DNA from: Bin80 sp965116685
Lineage (GTDB): Bacteria; Bacteroidota; Rhodothermia; Rhodothermales; Bin80
Assembly: GCA_965116685.1 (NCBI GenBank)
Contig: OZ220707.1
Location: forward strand, 930,001 to 994,000
Length of the DNA: 64,000 nt
Reading direction: 5' to 3'
The notes below the pieces were generated by a model. That model saw nothing but the letters and a program-made list of their open reading frames with translations. It searched no databases and was not told the origin of the DNA. The translations under genes and the position numbers were made by a program. This document shows positions 63,923-64,000 of the stretch, piece by piece (position 1 is the first letter of the stretch; each line of letters opens with the position of its first letter).

Positions 63923-64000
63923 TCACTCCGCGCCAGAAGCAAGTAGATACATGACAGCCATTCGTACAGCAACCCCATTCGTAACCTGATCAAGGATCAC
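63923..64000 (-). CDS. pyrB: Aspartate carbamoyltransferase, C-terminal 25 residues (rest beyond window)
   Basis: The minus strand at the right edge reads VILDQVTNGVAVRMAVMYLL followed by ASGAE and a stop at 63923. The QVTNGVAVRMA block is the characteristic C-terminus of aspartate carbamoyltransferase, the second step of pyrimidine synthesis. Only the tail is visible, so the assignment rests on that motif. About 150 bp separate it from the TonB receptor start. Confidence 0.8.
   Translation of the reverse strand: MILDQVTNGVAVRMAVMYLLASGAE

Overview
The window looks like chromosome from a Bacteroidota/Rhodothermota-type bacterium. A carboxypeptidase-like TonB receptor sits next to a DUF4249 lipoprotein. 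There are also several small outer-membrane-type lipoproteins, FloA, an L31 ribosomal protein and many TTG/GTG starts with weak ribosome sites. Housekeeping genes (uvrB, rpmE, deoA-type, moaC, pckA, ilvE, the 3' end of pyrB) are mixed with many insertion sequences. The phylum call is inference; the window has no rRNA and I found no tRNA.

Layout. 1-5.2 kb: a lipoprotein sugar-dehydrogenase-like gene running off the left edge, a class V aminotransferase, a putative molybdenum-carrier protein, a LolA-like protein and a YbhN-like membrane protein. 5.6-14.6 kb: an ISL3 transposase relic, then a 2795-residue secreted Calx-beta repeat protein ending in a 340-residue autotransporter-like barrel. 15.2-25.6 kb: a tight co-directional cluster (GcvT-like enzyme, two FAD oxidoreductases, HtrA protease, lipoprotein, MoxR/ChlI-type ATPase). 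Its first FAD gene is split by a 2585-bp IS4 element whose transposase carries an N-terminal DruA/DUF4338 domain. 25.7-27.9 kb: a small membrane protein, a glycosyltransferase and ilvE.

28-44.4 kb is a mosaic accessory region. It holds an AlbA_2/ATPase protein and an ISL3 element with an IS256-type element nested inside it, both with visible target duplications. It also holds an IS1634 relic, a second giant Calx-beta protein (2972 residues) with nearly identical internal repeats, a flippase fragment and an IS256 relic. A ~188-bp direct repeat, carrying the tail of the AlbA_2 gene and a PIN-like remnant, brackets most of it. The most unusual item is the IS256-type element. It encodes two proteins in tandem: a normal DDE transposase and an upstream homologue in which all three catalytic residues are replaced (Q, P, N).

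44.4-64 kb is mostly core: amidohydrolase/DUF2911, uvrB, rpmE, a thymidine-phosphorylase gene whose stop codon is the target of an ISNCY-type element, a membrane-stress cluster (PspA, small protein, coiled-coil membrane protein, CNNM/CBS protein, FloA), moaC, acyl-CoA synthetase, pckA, a frameshifted DUF4249 lipoprotein with its TonB-dependent receptor, and the last codons of pyrB.
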